Origin: Coprinopsis marcescibilis
Taxonomy: Eukaryota > Basidiomycota > Agaricomycetes > Agaricales > Psathyrellaceae
Length of the DNA stretch: 64,000 nt
NCBI GenBank assembly: GCA_004369085.1
Contig: ML210176.1
Location: forward strand, 1-64,000
Direction: 5' to 3'
This document shows positions 1 to 12,684 of this stretch, piece by piece. Made by a program: the position numbers and the translations under genes. Position 1 is the first letter of the stretch. The number at the start of each line of letters is the position of its first letter. Below the pieces are notes generated by a model. It ran no database searches and was not told the origin of the DNA. It saw only the letters and a program-made list of their open reading frames with translations.

Positions 1-485
1 TAATAGGTCTGAATCGATCAAGCATTGTCGACGACATGAATCCACAAGCCTTTTCATTCACATCGGCTACCCATATGAATCTGGTAATTGACTCGTATTT
101 ACTCCAAGCGGTAAGAAGAAATGATCATCGTGAGGCATACAGAATGAACGAATCAGAATCACGGTAAACAACCCCTTAGATACACGCCTATTCAATCAAC
201 TTAGATAATTCGTACCCCAATTCTTAAAGCCGAGCGCCGTGAAGAATCGTACCATCTGACCAGGACAGAACGTGTGAGGGAGCATCCTCGCCGAGTAAAA
301 ACAATCATAACATCCAACGTTGGCGAGATGATCGAGTAATACAGTTAAATATAAGTGTGTAGTCATAATCATAGCGCCAGGCCTGTACAAACATGAATCT
401 AATATGTATGTAGCGGGTATACACTGTTTTGAACATCAGATAGCATATGCAGTCCAATCATGAGACGTGTCCACGCATGAGCCAT
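1..485. other. No gene recognised
   Basis: Only short open frames without codon structure or family resemblance occur here. It is the 3' flank of the minus-strand SnoaL-like gene and the edge of the window. Confidence 0.5.
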
Positions 486-1354
486 CTACGACCTCACAAA
501 TCGTCCCCTCGAGAGTCCCGAGCCAGTGGGCGCCGAAGCTGGCGCACCACCCAAGCTCAACGCCCTATCCTTCCCCTTCCTCTGCTGCTTATCCTTCTCC
601 TTCAGCTGCCTCTGCCTCTCGCTCTCCTCTTTAAAGAACTGCACACTGTACGTACTATCCACAAACTCTTTCAGATACCTGATCTTCGGCAGTTGTCCAT
701 TTTCGATCTCCTCTTGTGTCAAAGGGGAGAAATGCATGAGCATCATATATTCGTTGTTGTAACGGGTCCCGGAGACCGATTCCCCTTCCGTGTATCCCTG
801 AAAAAGGAGCGGGTAAAGGGTCAGTTAACGGGTCGGGAATGCCCAGCAGAAGAATGCGCACATGCAGCGTTATCTTATCTCCAGCTTCGATCACTTCGTG
901 AATCTTGGTCTGCGTCATCGTAGCCCCACACCCACACGCAGTAGCAAGCCACCAACCACACCAAGTCCGCCATTCAGTCAGTCATTCAGTCAGTCGGTCG
1001 CACATACCCAATTCAAGAAAACCAGTAGGGACAGTCAGCCCAAACACACATCAAACAGCCAAAAGCACTCACCTCAAACTGCGAAAACATCGCCATCACA
1101 CTCCTCCAGTAATCAATGTACAGTTTCTTGGTCAGGACGGGGCGCGCCAACGATTTAGGAAGTATCCGGTGCTCCAACGCGTCATCGAACACGGTCGCTA
1201 GAGACCCGAAATCACGCGCATTCACAGCATCGATGTACACCAGCAGGCTACGCATGTACGGCGAAGGTGCCCGTGGTCTGATGAAGCGATAGTTGGGGGA
1301 CTGCCCTGGGTTGAAGCCTGGGGGCGACGACGGGGAACTGGCGGGGGCGGACAT
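486..1354 (-). CDS. SnoaL/NTF2-like domain protein
   Basis: Three exons, complement(486..797, 862..909, 1073..1354), join in frame to 213 residues. The middle is a SnoaL/NTF2-like fold: an N-terminal helix with YIDAVNARDF, the stretch YIDYWRSVMAMFSQFE, then strands around TKIHEVIEAGDKITLHGYTE and EYMMLMHFS. The tail after about residue 175 is charged and Lys/Arg-rich, probably a coiled extension. The family holds small polyketide cyclases, isomerases and many non-enzymatic proteins, so no reaction can be assigned. I chose the ATG at 1354 because the longer frame to 1384 begins with TTG. Donors GTGAGT and GTGCGC and acceptors CGCAG and TTTCAG are visible on the minus strand. Ser/Pro-rich residues 1-30 are probably disordered. 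Which ligand it binds, if any, is unknown. Confidence 0.75.
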
Positions 1355-2634
1355 CGTATCAGCGGCAACAGTATGAGGTAGCAAAGAGTTGGTGGGTTGT
1401 CGGGTTTGACTGTGACGTGGAGGGTAGGTGGCGGTGAAGGGTCTTATGTGCTGGTGTGGAGCGAAGAGAGTCGTGAATGAAATGAAACCGACTTGCTGGG
1501 GCTCAAGTTACAAAGAGGGCACAATTATTGTGCCCGAAGCAACGCCGAGGCCTGTCTCACCTCGCAAGGGTCTCGAGTTTTAATATCCCGTAACACCCAC
1601 AAGAGATTCAGTAACCAAACGTCGATGTCCAAGGATGTAGTTGATTCTCCGCTACCAACAATTTGAAGCGAAGCAGAGGTTTCTCCGAGCAAAGCCTTCA
1701 GGACAGACGAGGAAGGACTCTAAGCTGCCGTCCAAATATATATGGCTTCGAGTGACAATGTCTATCAGAAGACAGGGTCCAAGGGAGGAAGGTTTGGAGA
1801 TCGACAGTCGGTGGTTGAGAGGGGGAGATCAAGGTTGGACGGGAAACCCAGAGATTTCTATGAGGAAAAGGGTAACGTCAACGCAGTGGAAAGGAAGAGG
1901 GAGGAAGCGAATTTGAGATGATGATTTCACACAGTTTGCTTTCGTCCTTTTGTGGCGGGCCTGGTAAAAGACACAGGCAGTTAAGCAGGTCGCCGGTATA
2001 TAAGTACCTAGCGGCAGGTTGCCAGTAATAGGTACCACCGGGCCCACATCCCCACTTAGATATGAACTAAAATTGACCGAACCCGCATTTGTACATTTGT
2101 ACAATGGGGTGCGTTGGAAGGACCACTGACACAGACTTGAGAGCGAAATCAAAGTTCTGACGTTGAGGGTGTAAACACTCCATAGAATCCTTCTCCTTTT
2201 GTAAGCGCTTTAATCACCAAGCCCTTCAGGAAAGGAAGGAAACGTAAATTGTCTCCGAGACGTCGGGAGTGGACGACAGAAGAACTGAATTCTCGACCTG
2301 ATTGGTTGACGGGTGCCAGCGTTCTTATCAGGCGGTCCCTATGGGAGTGCGCCAGAAGTTGTCGAAAGCACAAGGTTCCAGTGCGGTCCCGACTCTTTCA
2401 GATACGTCACATTGCCATCGGAAGTCTGAAGATCACCAAGCGGCGATAAATGTGCATGGATTGGGGCTTGAAATAGGTGACAATTAATGTACAACAGCCA
2501 TGAAATGCGGAAATGAAGTCTTAATACAGTGGTAATGTAGAATGCGAGATTAGGCTGCGATCCAGACCAAGAATCCAAGAGACTAGAAATACAACGACAC
2601 CGTAGTCTGCGGCTTTGAGCACATCATGATTCGT
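1355..2634. other. Intergenic, no gene supported
   Basis: About 1.3 kb with only short, low-similarity frames on both strands. It separates two minus-strand genes and should contain the promoter of the SnoaL-like gene and the 3' end of the next gene. Confidence 0.5.
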
Positions 2635-4151
2635 TTAGATGACATATACATCTTCAGTTTCGACTTTATAATCTTCAAGTTGGCGGATGTAGTCAAGCCG
2701 TGCCTGGCGTGTCCGTTCCCACTGCTGCATCCACAATCAAGGGTCAGTGCATGTTCAAAACCAGAAACGAATAAAAAGCCAAAACCTACCTCAGCTGCGT
2801 CAGACTGGCTGTCATGTGGAATGGCAGTCGACTTGCTTGACTTGCTCTTGCTCTTCGTGATATTGGTGGAGGTCGAGCGTGCCTGCTTCTTGCTAGGTTT
2901 GGTCGAGCGCGATCTACGGCTGTTCCCGGTCTCGACATCCTGACGTCCATCGACTTGTTCAAGTTTGGTTCTCCCTCTCTGAGACCGCCTCACAGGGGGT
3001 TCAATTCCCTCTTCCTGGTCATCTCTGATCTGCGTCTTCACCCGTTTTCTCCCAGATAGCGACTTCTGTGCCTGTGGGGTACTCTGGTCTTCTTCTTCAA
3101 GGGAAACATCAGAAACCGCCACCTTTCGTTTAGCTGACGACAGACGCGGTTTAGAAGGAGATGGGCTGGTGGGACATGACGATGGACCTGGACTAAAAAT
3201 ATATTCATTGACTCGTCGCAACGATTCGCCCCTATCCTTCCTCTTGCGTGGAGTGGGTGGTGTCGGTGGAATTTGGGTGGATTCCGCTTGCTTCACATGA
3301 GGAGGAGGGTCGACGTATTCGAGACCAGTAGATGATCCTGATGGTTGGGCATCGGGAGAAGCAGGTCCAACGAGGGCCAACTTGGCCGCTTCGGCCTCTT
3401 CCATCTCTTGCTCCCGGTCGGCCTGGAGTTGCTCTTCAAGTGCGACGAAACCGAAGGGGTCGGAGGTTCGAGGGGCTCGGTATTTCGAGGGCAGGTCGCT
3501 TTCTGAAACGACGTAATCAAACTCCTGCCAAGTGTCATAGACGCGAACTTCTGCGGCTGAATCGGGTTCGACGAATAACCTTCGAGCCACATTATCCGCA
3601 ATTGGGGTCGGCGAGCGGGATAGAACTGGGAGTTGGGGCAGTGAGAGTGCGGGCACCGCCCTCGACGAAGCTGAGGGAGGCGAAGAGGGTGGAAGCGAGG
3701 AACGGATATCAGTGGCATGAATAGGTGGATTCGCCATCAGCCGGCTTCCACTTAGCCAGGAAAGCGTATTGGAAGGACCCGCCGGTGAGAGAACCAGGTG
3801 TTCTGGTTCTCCAAATCCACTAGGTTGGGACTGGCCGCGATTCGCGGATTCTGGCGCAGGGAGATATCGAGAGGTGATATCCTGCAATGGCAGTTTTTCG
3901 ACTTTTGTCGAGCTCCCCTTTGGCGGTGGCTTTGGTTTCCCCTTCCCCTTGGATTTGGAGGTGGCAGTGGCCTGAGCTGTGGTAGTCAGGGCGCCAAGAG
4001 CCGTCCGGCCTGCGCCGTTCCTGGTGGCCCTGGATCTTGTCGCTCGAGCACCATTCTCCTTCTCGCTGTCATACCCGTTTTCCTTCTTGGAGCCATTTAC
4101 TGCGTTTGCAGCATTCCACTGGCTACGCGTGACATTCCGCGTGCGAGGCAT
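2635..4151 (-). CDS. Disordered protein with KEN boxes, D-box and FGF motif (sororin/securin-like candidate)
   Basis: Two exons, complement(2635..2724, 2790..4151), give 483 residues. The intron is needed because reading through it replaces the conserved-looking C-terminus. Seen directly: KEN at residues 23-25 and 31-33, a destruction-box-like RTALGALT at 49-56, a basic Ser/Pro-rich middle, DPFGF at 231-235 followed by an acidic helix, a Lys/Arg-rich stretch around 400-440, and a 29-residue C-terminal helix starting WERTRQARLDYIRQLEDY. KEN and D boxes are recognised by the anaphase-promoting complex, and an FGF motif is how sororin-type proteins bind Pds5/Wapl. I infer a cell-cycle-degraded chromatin or cohesin regulator. 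Securin, or an unrelated basidiomycete nuclear protein, is equally open. Most of the chain looks disordered and no catalytic domain is visible. Confidence 0.6.
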
Positions 4152-4880
4152 CGTAGAGAGAGTTGTTGTGTAAGCTGTTCAGCTCCTAGTACTAATACTA
4201 GATTGCTGCGATTCGTAGGCGGGTGATTTCTGATTTTCAAGAGCGATAGTAAATTTGGTGATCGGTCCGAAAGCGTTGGTAGAAAACAAGAAAAGCTAAT
4301 AGAGCTGGAGATTGAGATAATAGGGTCGTAGTGTTGGTGGTAGATTACGAAGGAGACGAAGTGGTCAGCCAACCCAGATGACCGGATCCTGGCCTCCGTG
4401 GGAACGTTATTCTGAACCACCAGACGCGACTGATCATGTGATCGAGAAGGCGGCGCGACGCGTCGGGCCTGCCAAGCCACGAGCCAACACCGCCACGCTA
4501 AGTACGAGCTTGCAGTTCAAGTTGAGCTTGACCGACGGCCACAGGTGCAATGCCTTGCATTTCTGTTACAGTGAGCCCTTCTAGTACATTACCGCTATCA
4601 GCATCTTGAGAAGGTTCTGCTTCGTGTTGGAGCGATGCCGCGACCGAGAAGTGTTGGCGTAGGTCACTGAGCGTAGGGTGGCTTCACGACACAAGCTTCT
4701 TCCAAATCCCAATGAGAGCTTGAAATGGATTCGCCGTCCAGACTAAGCGTCAGCTTCTACCATCCACCAATAGACAATAACAATGCACGCTGAGTCCCTA
4801 CAAAACGAGAGAGTATTATATTCCCATTGGCAAAACCAGCACTTCATTCGCCTGGACCACATCATTCCTCGAATATCATT

Positions 4881-5896
4881 ATGAACGCTACCATTGACGA
4901 GAGTGTGATAGAGAAGGACCAGGCATTCTATTGGGACAGCGTCACATTCTTGGTAGGTCTCTCATTCTATCATCTATTTAACCCTATTTCACGGTGCATT
5001 AGGTATCGAACCAGATGTTCAGAGTACCCCGCCAGCGCTTTATGGTCGAGTCCCACTCGTTTGCTCTATTGCTCGAGTCGGACGCTGTAGGATGCGACGA
5101 GCAAAGTGCAGTCGTCTTGTCCGACGTTACGCCAGAAGAATTTCGATTGCTACTACGTCTCATGTTCCCAAGGTTTTTGTGCACATCTTTGTCTTACTTC
5201 GCTTATCTGAACCCCATCTTGGCCTTCAGCAACGCCATTTCCACTGCGATCGAGCTATTCAAACCGCAATGGCTGGACGTCCTTAAGCTAACTACACGTT
5301 GGCACTTAAACGAGATCCGGAAGCTGGCCATCCACTCCTTGAAAGAGCTCATTACCGATCCTTTCGAGCGAATCCAACTCGCTCGCATATACCATATCTC
5401 CGCATGGCTCTTGGCAGGCTTTCATTCACTCATCACCGCTTCTGAGCATATCAGTGAGAAAGAAGCCGACTCCATCCAGCTCAAGACTGCCATCCGCCTC
5501 TACATTATTCGCGACAAGTACCTCAAATCCGAAACCAGCACGAATGGTCATTATGGGCTTGTCCAGCATTGGAGCCCTTTGCCCAGCTGTATGACTGAAA
5601 TTCGATCTGCATTTGCAGATGAGCTGACAAAGATCAGGGAGCAAGAGGTTAAGTTCCTACCGACAGCAGAGAAAAGCGCGCAGATTGCCCACGAAAAAGA
5701 AGTCCTTTTCCAGAAGCAGGTCGAGGATGAATTGACCTCGATAAGGAATGCGAAAGCCGAGCTTAAGAAACGTCAAGAAAGTCTGGATATGGAGGAGATA
5801 CGCCTGGACGAGAAATGGTCCAAGATCCAGGACAATAATACCCTTGCTCAGGGGGCTGCGGGTCAGAGTCAGCCCTCGTCCAAAAAGAAGAGGTGA
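4881..5896 (+). CDS. BTB/POZ domain protein (copy 1)
   Basis: Exons 4881..4952, 5003..5172 and 5230..5896 join to 302 residues. The N-terminus FYWDSVTFLVSNQMFRVPRQ followed by SHSFALLLES and a VLSDVTPEEFRLLLRLMFP block is the usual fungal BTB pattern. After it come EWLDVLKLTTRW-like helices (here QWLDVLKLTTRWH) and a C-terminal coiled coil from about residue 210, ending in a basic SKKKR tail that could act as a nuclear signal. BTB domains mediate dimerisation and Cullin-3 recruitment, but the many basidiomycete BTB-only proteins have no proven role. The first intron follows the YWDS..FL block, as in the copy at 8609, showing common descent. The gene ends 129 bp from the convergent FunK1 kinase. 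Confidence 0.8.
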
Positions 5897-6025
5897 TCAA
5901 TTCTGTAGTGTGATTGGAACATGATACTGCGATTGCTTCTTGTGCTTGCCTTTACTTGTACAGACTGCATTTACCTCATCTGAGACTTAGGTTGTATAAA
6001 TACAATATAGGGTTTACAAGACATG

Positions 6026-8197
6026 CTAAACTTGATTAACCACGATGGAGGTTGTCAGGGGCTCTTTCTTGAGCCGCCGAGAGGAGCGCCGGAAACGCTT
6101 GGGTGAAACGGAATCATCTTCTAGTTGTTCGGCCTTGATGAAACTACGTTTGGTCGTGCGATTCTGAGGGGACGGCGGATTCTCGCTTGCCGGTTGCCCC
6201 TTGGACTCGGCCACGATTTCAATCGCCTCCGCGAGGAATCCAAGGACAGTCTTGTAATGCGCATCAGCATTACTCCTGAGCTCCCCCATTGTCAACTTTG
6301 AATCTCCTGCTACGATACGTTTCTTCTGGGCCACAATGCTCTGAACAAACTTGTGCCACTTCCTGAACAGCGTGCGACATGGCTCGCCCCAAAAGTCCGG
6401 GATAGACTTGAGCAACTCCCTGAGCTGTCTTTTATTGATGAATTTGCTCTTTGCTCGCATTGGGACTGCGATGTCCTCGTTATTATACCATTCGTCCAGA
6501 TTGAGCTCCGAAGGGGCCTCCTGTCGTTCGCCGTCTGGACCAGTGTAGCGAAAGATGATGAAGCAGAAAAGGTAGAAAAAGCCTTCGAGGTCGTCCAAGT
6601 GGTCGTGGTGGTATTTGACCTCGCCTTTGTCAAGTAGCTGGTAGCCATGCAAAACCATGACTGACTGGAAGACGCGGGTTCCCTGGACCTCTATCAGCTA
6701 CTGCAGGATTTAGACGAGCAGCGCACAGCACTCACTATTTCGGAATCAGCAGGAGGGTACTCATCGTTCTTCACGAATACCGCCAGGTCAAAGTCGATCA
6801 AAACACCGCGCCAGCCATCCTTGGCGTTGTCTTGGCCAAGGAGGACATTGTTGACACTGATGTCGCGATGAAGGATACCGGCGCTTAAAAGCAGATTTCG
6901 ATGCCCTATCACGAAAATTTTGAGAAAGGCACTCATAACGTCGATATATCAGTACCCACCTTGAATGGCGTCGTGCATTGCCCCAAGGAACCGCTCCACA
7001 GTTTCAAACATGTTTATAGAAGGCCCGTACATCTCCGTCACCGTCCTCGTCTTGATCCTATTTCCGGGGGAGTCGTCTTCAGAGTCCGCAGAGTCGTGGC
7101 CATGGCATTTGCGAAAGGCCCGAGTCTCGGAAAGGACTTCACACGATATCATGCGCACTACGCCCTCGATCTTCTTCTTCTTGATAACTTTGAGGAATTC
7201 GTATTCGGGGGCTTGACTGCCCTCCCATCTCCACGAATCCTTCACGAAGAGATGCTTTCCTCCCTTTCCGACGACTTCCCATCCCATTGTATCCCTACCC
7301 ACAGCGAGGGAAGCGTTGCCTCTAAAAACGGGGCCTTCACCGACGATGGCATACTCGACTGCTTTCGAGTTGACCATACCCCGGGCCTTGAGTTTGCCTT
7401 GCACCCCCGGCTTTCCCGCGTATGTAACAGGCCTCCAGGTAATTGTGTTGTCAAACCCAGCTTCCTTTGGATCTGTAGACGCGAGCCCAAGGACAAGCCT
7501 CACGAAAAACTCAGAATCTTCTTGAAGGTTGTAGCGCTTCGTGTAGAAAACCCCGAGCTTGTCGAATTGAACCAGCCTGAAGTTCCATTCTGGCCCAATC
7601 GATAGAATGCGAACGAAGTTGCGAGTTGGCTGGTTCAGGAAAATGCCACTGTGGCCACAACAACTTCGTTGAGCACCAGCCTTGATAATGCAGCAAGAAC
7701 GCCACTTACTATGCGCTTCGGGCTAGATCTTGGATCACCAGTTCAACTGCTGGGACTCTGTCAACTGGTTGTATCTCGAAAAGAGCCAGCAGATTCTTGT
7801 TGAAGTCCTGTTGAGAGGCTGCCTTGATGCCACAGCTGATATTGGGAAAGGTAGTCCCCCTCCCTAAGACACAGATGCTGTGTATGCCCGTTGTCTGAAT
7901 TCCCTTCGAAAGAACACCCAGTTGCTCCCATTGAATTAGGCCTTGGCCATTCTTTTGTTTGGTTTGCTTGACGTGCTTGAAAAAGGCGAAAACATCTACA
8001 AGGAGATCGTGCACGTAGGTGTGGATGGGTTCATCGGCGGTGGGGGATGGCAACGCCAATTTCTTGTTCTTAAACAACTTTGACGAGTCGAGGTATTTAT
8101 TCATCTGCCCCTGTTCAACAGTAGCTTGATAGAGTCCTTCTTCCCACTTCTGGCTGCATTGGTATGCCCACTTGATGCGTTCGTTTAGCACGTCCAT
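6026..8197 (-). CDS. FunK1-family protein kinase
   Basis: Four exons, complement(6026..6697, 6736..6905, 6960..7663, 7710..8197), give 677 residues. The family is the fungus-specific FunK1 kinase: an N-terminal region ending in the conserved QPTRNFVRIL block, a kinase N-lobe, then GILHRDISVNNVLL (catalytic HRD near residue 410) and a DFD in place of DFG in VLIDFDLA. The GTRVFQSVMVL segment stands where the APE-side motif lies, followed by HHDHLDDLEGFFY. The last 60 residues are Lys/Arg-rich, suggesting nuclear location. These kinases are expanded in mushroom-forming fungi and their substrates are unknown. The last intron needs the acceptor GTAG, since an acceptor four bases upstream would bring in a stop. 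It is divergent from the second BTB gene (about 410 bp) and convergent with the first. Confidence 0.85.
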
Positions 8198-8608
8198 GGC
8201 GGGAGGTGTGAAGCAGTAGAATGAAGCAGTGGCTCAACAAGTCTCGATTATTAAAAGCTCATTGATGCCGCCGTGGACAATGAACAAATTAGTAGAGGCG
8301 TAGGGCGTATGTAGCCTTGAATCGTGATGAACTCGGTGTGCGAATTAAACATCCGAGAGCCACACATGCAGGCACTCAGCACTGGCAGCGCTGGCTCAAA
8401 GTCGTTAAAGCTGGATAACCCCAATAAAACATTAGCCATAGCGTGGGCTCGAAACCTCAACCGGATCACATTGGGCGCTTGGGCACCTTTTAAGTTCCAA
8501 GACAGGACGATTTGCCAAGTCTTGAATCAGATTGTGAACCTCAACCCAACATCGATCACGCGTCGACCGTTACGTTACAACTGGTATTAAGCCAACTGAA
8601 TCGCCCAA

Positions 8609-9642
8609 ATGACTGAAGCCTCAAGCACACCAAATCTAGGGACACCGGACGAGAGCTACTATTGGGATTCTGCAGTCTTTTTGGTGAGCGGCATAGCTGC
8701 GACTGCCACCGCTACATTGTGTCTCACCCGCGCGATCCTCACAGGTTGAAGGTTGCCTATTCAAAGTCCCGAAGTACCACATCGTCAAGGGGTCGAGCTA
8801 CTTCACCAAGACCTTTGGACTGTTACCCAACCAAACTGACGTTGTCGATGAATTCTTGGTACTTGACAAGGCCAGTCACAGTGGCGGGGAGTCGAGCCAC
8901 TTGACCCAGTGCCCAATTGCGCTAGGAGGTATCAGCGCCGCCGACTTTCGAAACCTTTTGGGAGTCCTGTACCCAAAGTCAGTTTATCTCGAGTATCAAT
9001 ATCTTTTCTATGCTCATAGGCAATAGGACTATCCAAATTAAATTGACCCTCACAAAGATGCAGTGGATTTCCGTCCTCAAGGTTTCAACGCTATGGTACT
9101 TCAAGGGTATTCGTAAACTCGCCATCGAGCAGCTTGATTCATTCAACCTTGGGCCCGTCGAGCGCGTTTGCCTCGGAAAGCAATATAACGTCTCGATGTG
9201 GCTGCTTAACGGCTACGATGAATTGGTCAAGCGGGGAGCCATCATTGCAATGGACGACGCAAAAAAGATTGGGCTGGAGTCCGCCGTTCAGCTCTACATC
9301 TGCCGGCAAGAACAACTCCATGCCATCGACGCCGACTATCTCGATAAAGCGTTTGCCAAAGAGCTTGCCGTCATGAGCGAAAGAGAGCAGGAACATTTAA
9401 CAGAGGAAGATATCGCGAGCTTGGAGGAAGCGAAGAAAACTAGGGAGCAGGTGCGTCAACAGGCGGAGATGGATCGTGTCGCCTACGAACTAGAGCAGGC
9501 CCGACTTGTTGAACAGGCTGAACTCGAGCGTGTGCGGAAGGAGCGCGAACGCCAACTAGCCATGGAAAAGCAAAGGGCCTGCGAGGAAGAGCGGCGAAGG
9601 CGTGCAAGTGTGTACAACGATAGTAGCAGTGATTGTGATTGA
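8609..9642 (+). CDS. BTB/POZ domain protein (copy 2)
   Basis: Exons 8609..8683, 8745..8977 and 9027..9642 give 307 residues. N-terminal SYYWDSAVFLVEGCLFKVPKYH, then SYFTKTFGLL, then ISAADFRNLLGVLYPK form the BTB fold. WISVLKVSTLWYFKGIRKLA is the BACK-like helix found in this fungal group. From about residue 205 the protein is a Glu/Gln/Arg-rich coiled coil. The acceptor of intron 2 is the second AG (AATAG), because the first would give a stop. Architecture, intron positions and the terminal coiled coil match the BTB gene at 4881, from which it is separated only by the FunK1 gene, so the two look like a local duplication. Partner and function are unknown. Confidence 0.82.
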
Positions 9643-9926
9643 CCAGTATAGGTCCAAAATTCTGAACTAGTGTTCTGCGCGATATATACAGGTAGCAGAG
9701 GACTAAATATATATATCCGAGTTGTACTTAACTTAGAGCATTGGCGTGCACTAAGCAGTGGGCATGCAGGTGAACGATGACGTTATAATCTCTCCGTCTT
9801 CGAAATGCTTCCCTTCCATCATCTTCATCAACCGTCTATATGCAAAACCGCTTGAATTGACTCCCTCATCCCAATAAGTTGAATGTCGAGACCTGAGGGG
9901 TAGAACAAATTAGAGCTGCATAACAA

Positions 9927-12684
9927 CTAAATGCCGGACAGTACATTGGCCTTCCCATCCAACATGGGCAAATCAGGCCAGTTACTCTTCGGCCGCTGTG
10001 TATTCCACTGCTGGTACACCGACTTCCAAGCCTCTCCGCACCATTGATCAACTTCCCAAATCGACCAAATCGCAAACCTCCCCGTCCTGCTGATGTACGA
10101 GGCCCTTGGTAAAGCACCTTTCACGAAATTGGCGTTAGGAAAGCAATCCTCGCTCGGATTCCTGCAGTCGGGAGCATGCCGCGTTGGGAGAAGTTCATGG
10201 CCGCATTCTGGGTTTTCATCATCTCCGTCGCTGAGGCTGGCGTAGTCGATCGGCAGGATGTGATACAGGTCGTTGACCATACACTTGGACGAAGGGGCCA
10301 TGCAGACGGTTTCCAGGGTTGGACAGTGGACGACCAAGGGCAGAACGTCCGTATACCCGTCGTTCATAAACCCAAAGAACCGGTCCGCTCTAGAGAGCTC
10401 ACCCCCCAAAAAATCTGTCCACAGACGTAGAGAAACACCTCGGCCTTTCAGCTTGTGATACATCGTTTTGGTTTCTTCGTCGAACTGTGCACGGGGGTGA
10501 TCGATCCAGCTGGGGGTCATGTCGAGGCAATCAAGCTTTGAGATGTTAAATCCTTCCGCCTCAAGCTCCGACGATCGTTCGAGGTCCTCAAGCGAACAGG
10601 GCGAGTAGTCGAACTTGAAGGCCGGCCAGTTCCATCCGAAGTACTTGAGAGAGGTGAATCCGGCTAATGCAGGCGCATACTCAGATGAGGGCAACGGCCA
10701 TCTGACCCCTTCATTCCTCTTCTTTATGCTAACAGAAAGTTCGATGGTCAGCCCATGTAGGTCCGGCAAGTGGCGTGCGATGTGCTCGAAGAAACGAACA
10801 TCCCGAACGGCGCGTTTACTGAGCCCTTGAATGACCAAAACCCTGAGGGACCGTCTTGCTGCGACGCCGAGATTCTCGATCACCCGATTATAGACAGGTC
10901 GAGAAGCAGGATAGTACGAAGAGATTTTGAGATGTGACAGCTTCAGGGAGGGTCTGACACCTAGGGCAGGAGCGGGCACGCGACCGACCGCATCATTGAT
11001 GAAGTCTGCAAACTGGAGCAGACCGAACATTGACATTCCAGTTAAAACGAGCCTCTCGACACTTCGGATGAATCCGAATTGCTCCAATAGGACGTCCCGA
11101 GCTGGGAGAAATAGGCTGTCCCGGCTTTGGAAGGTCCCGATGTTTCCGTTGACAGAAAGAGTGCGGAGGTAGGGGCAAAGACAGAGGAAGTACCAGGAGC
11201 TAGCAACTTGGGGTTGGTCCATGTCGTCCAAGTCCGGGGCTTGACTTATCCGCAGTGTGATATTGGCGACGTGGGATGGAGGAAGGTGGTGGAAGCCTCC
11301 CGCCAGTAGCTCAACCACATCATCGGCTATTGTACAGTTTTGAATGAGCATTGCACCGAGGTTTGGCATGTTGCAGATGGCTTCTAGGCTTGGGAGCTCA
11401 AAGACGTATTTGCTGACGCTGAGATTGGTGAGATTGGAGGATTTTGCGAGAACACGAGTAAACATGCCGCAAGCTGGCATTAAAGCTGACCGCATATACT
11501 CGTCGACGTCTTGAGGCCATTTCCTATATGAATTGTCTGGGAGCGAGAAGTGGAATTTCAAGCTCCGTGTTGCAGAAGACAGGTCTGGTCGAGATAGCAG
11601 CAACTGGCCGTATTCCGAAAACTGGGACTTGAGGGTTTCTATCAACGCAAAAAGCTTTTCCCTGCCATCCTCGGTGTCGGCGGAGTAGGCTGGGTCTCTA
11701 TATATCGCGAAGGGGATTTCGAGTGACATATCCCGAGACTAGGGTATGGTCATTGCGATGGATAACACAGGCAAAGAGAGAGACGCACCTTGGTCGTGTA
11801 GCCCTGCCCAATTCGGTAGAATCGGCTGGACGTTATGGACAACGTCCTTGCCTCTTTCAAGGAACACTCCCGGAAAACAGAGTCTACCAATTCAACCGGG
11901 AGATCGGAAAAACACAGTTCTTGAATCTTGGGCAAGCCTTTCGAGGCGTTGGTGTGGGCGATGCTTGCTGGTGGAGCTGCAAGTTAGGACAGCAAATGAT
12001 TCGAGATGGCACACGCACCGATCCATTGAGTTAAATCCTCGACTAGTTCCCCTGGTACCTTCCATTTCCTTCGAAAGTCATCGAGCGATTGCCGCTGACC
12101 AGATTCGGGTTGGGCCAATACGAAGCTTGCACCGTCAAACATAAGTACTGGCTCCGTTTGCAATGCTGGGATTGCCTTTTGCGCATCCAGCACGAACTCG
12201 CTAACCTCCAGTTTATATGCATCCCATCGCTGTGAACCTGTGTTAAAACAAAGAATTCCTGGCTGTGAAAGAATACATACGCTTGCGTGACGCCCGGTCA
12301 AGTCTAGATCCCCCTAAGCTCGTTAGACAGCAGCTCACAAAGAATAAAACATGTTCTGCATACCTCGATAAACCCCGTCAACATATCCACGATCCTCTTC
12401 AGTCGCCACTGATGACCCTCGAGCATGCATCGTCCCTCCGCGTACTTCAAGTTCTCATCTGTGATAACAACAATTCTCCCCACTTGCGGCTCAGAGTCGT
12501 ATCTAAGCCTCAGATACGATTGCTTGGCCTTGAACTCTTCGTAATCGTACAACACAAGATACATATGTGAAAACTGTCTCAGAGACACCATTTGTTCTTC
12601 TGTGTCCCCGAATTTCAGTAGTTCGGCGTCGAGGTCGTCGCCGTTTCCCTCGTCTTCGGAAAGATTTGGCGATTTCGTATCCAT
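9927..12684 (-). CDS. F-box/LRR-type protein with unique N-terminal domain
   Basis: Five exons, complement(9927..11738, 11789..11976, 12019..12229, 12281..12313, 12364..12684), join in frame to 854 residues. Residues 1-190 form a separate domain (QFSHMYLVLYDYEEFKAKQ, EGHQWRLKRIVDMLTGF) of unknown function. An F-box follows at about 205-250 (LPVELVDSVFRECSLKEARTL), then a leucine-rich repeat-like region. F-box proteins present substrates to SCF ubiquitin ligases. The target here is unknown. Exon 2 is only 33 nt. The start is the ATG at 12684, since the upstream in-frame codon is TTG. Splicing the small upstream frames onto the F-box part is my inference. It is supported by in-frame closure at all four junctions. 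Alternatively these are two adjacent genes. Confidence 0.7.

Noticed and set aside
11984..12301. Separate small protein upstream of the F-box/LRR gene
   Set aside because: The frame begins with TTG, reads through a probable intron and splices in phase to the F-box exon, so it was merged into that gene.
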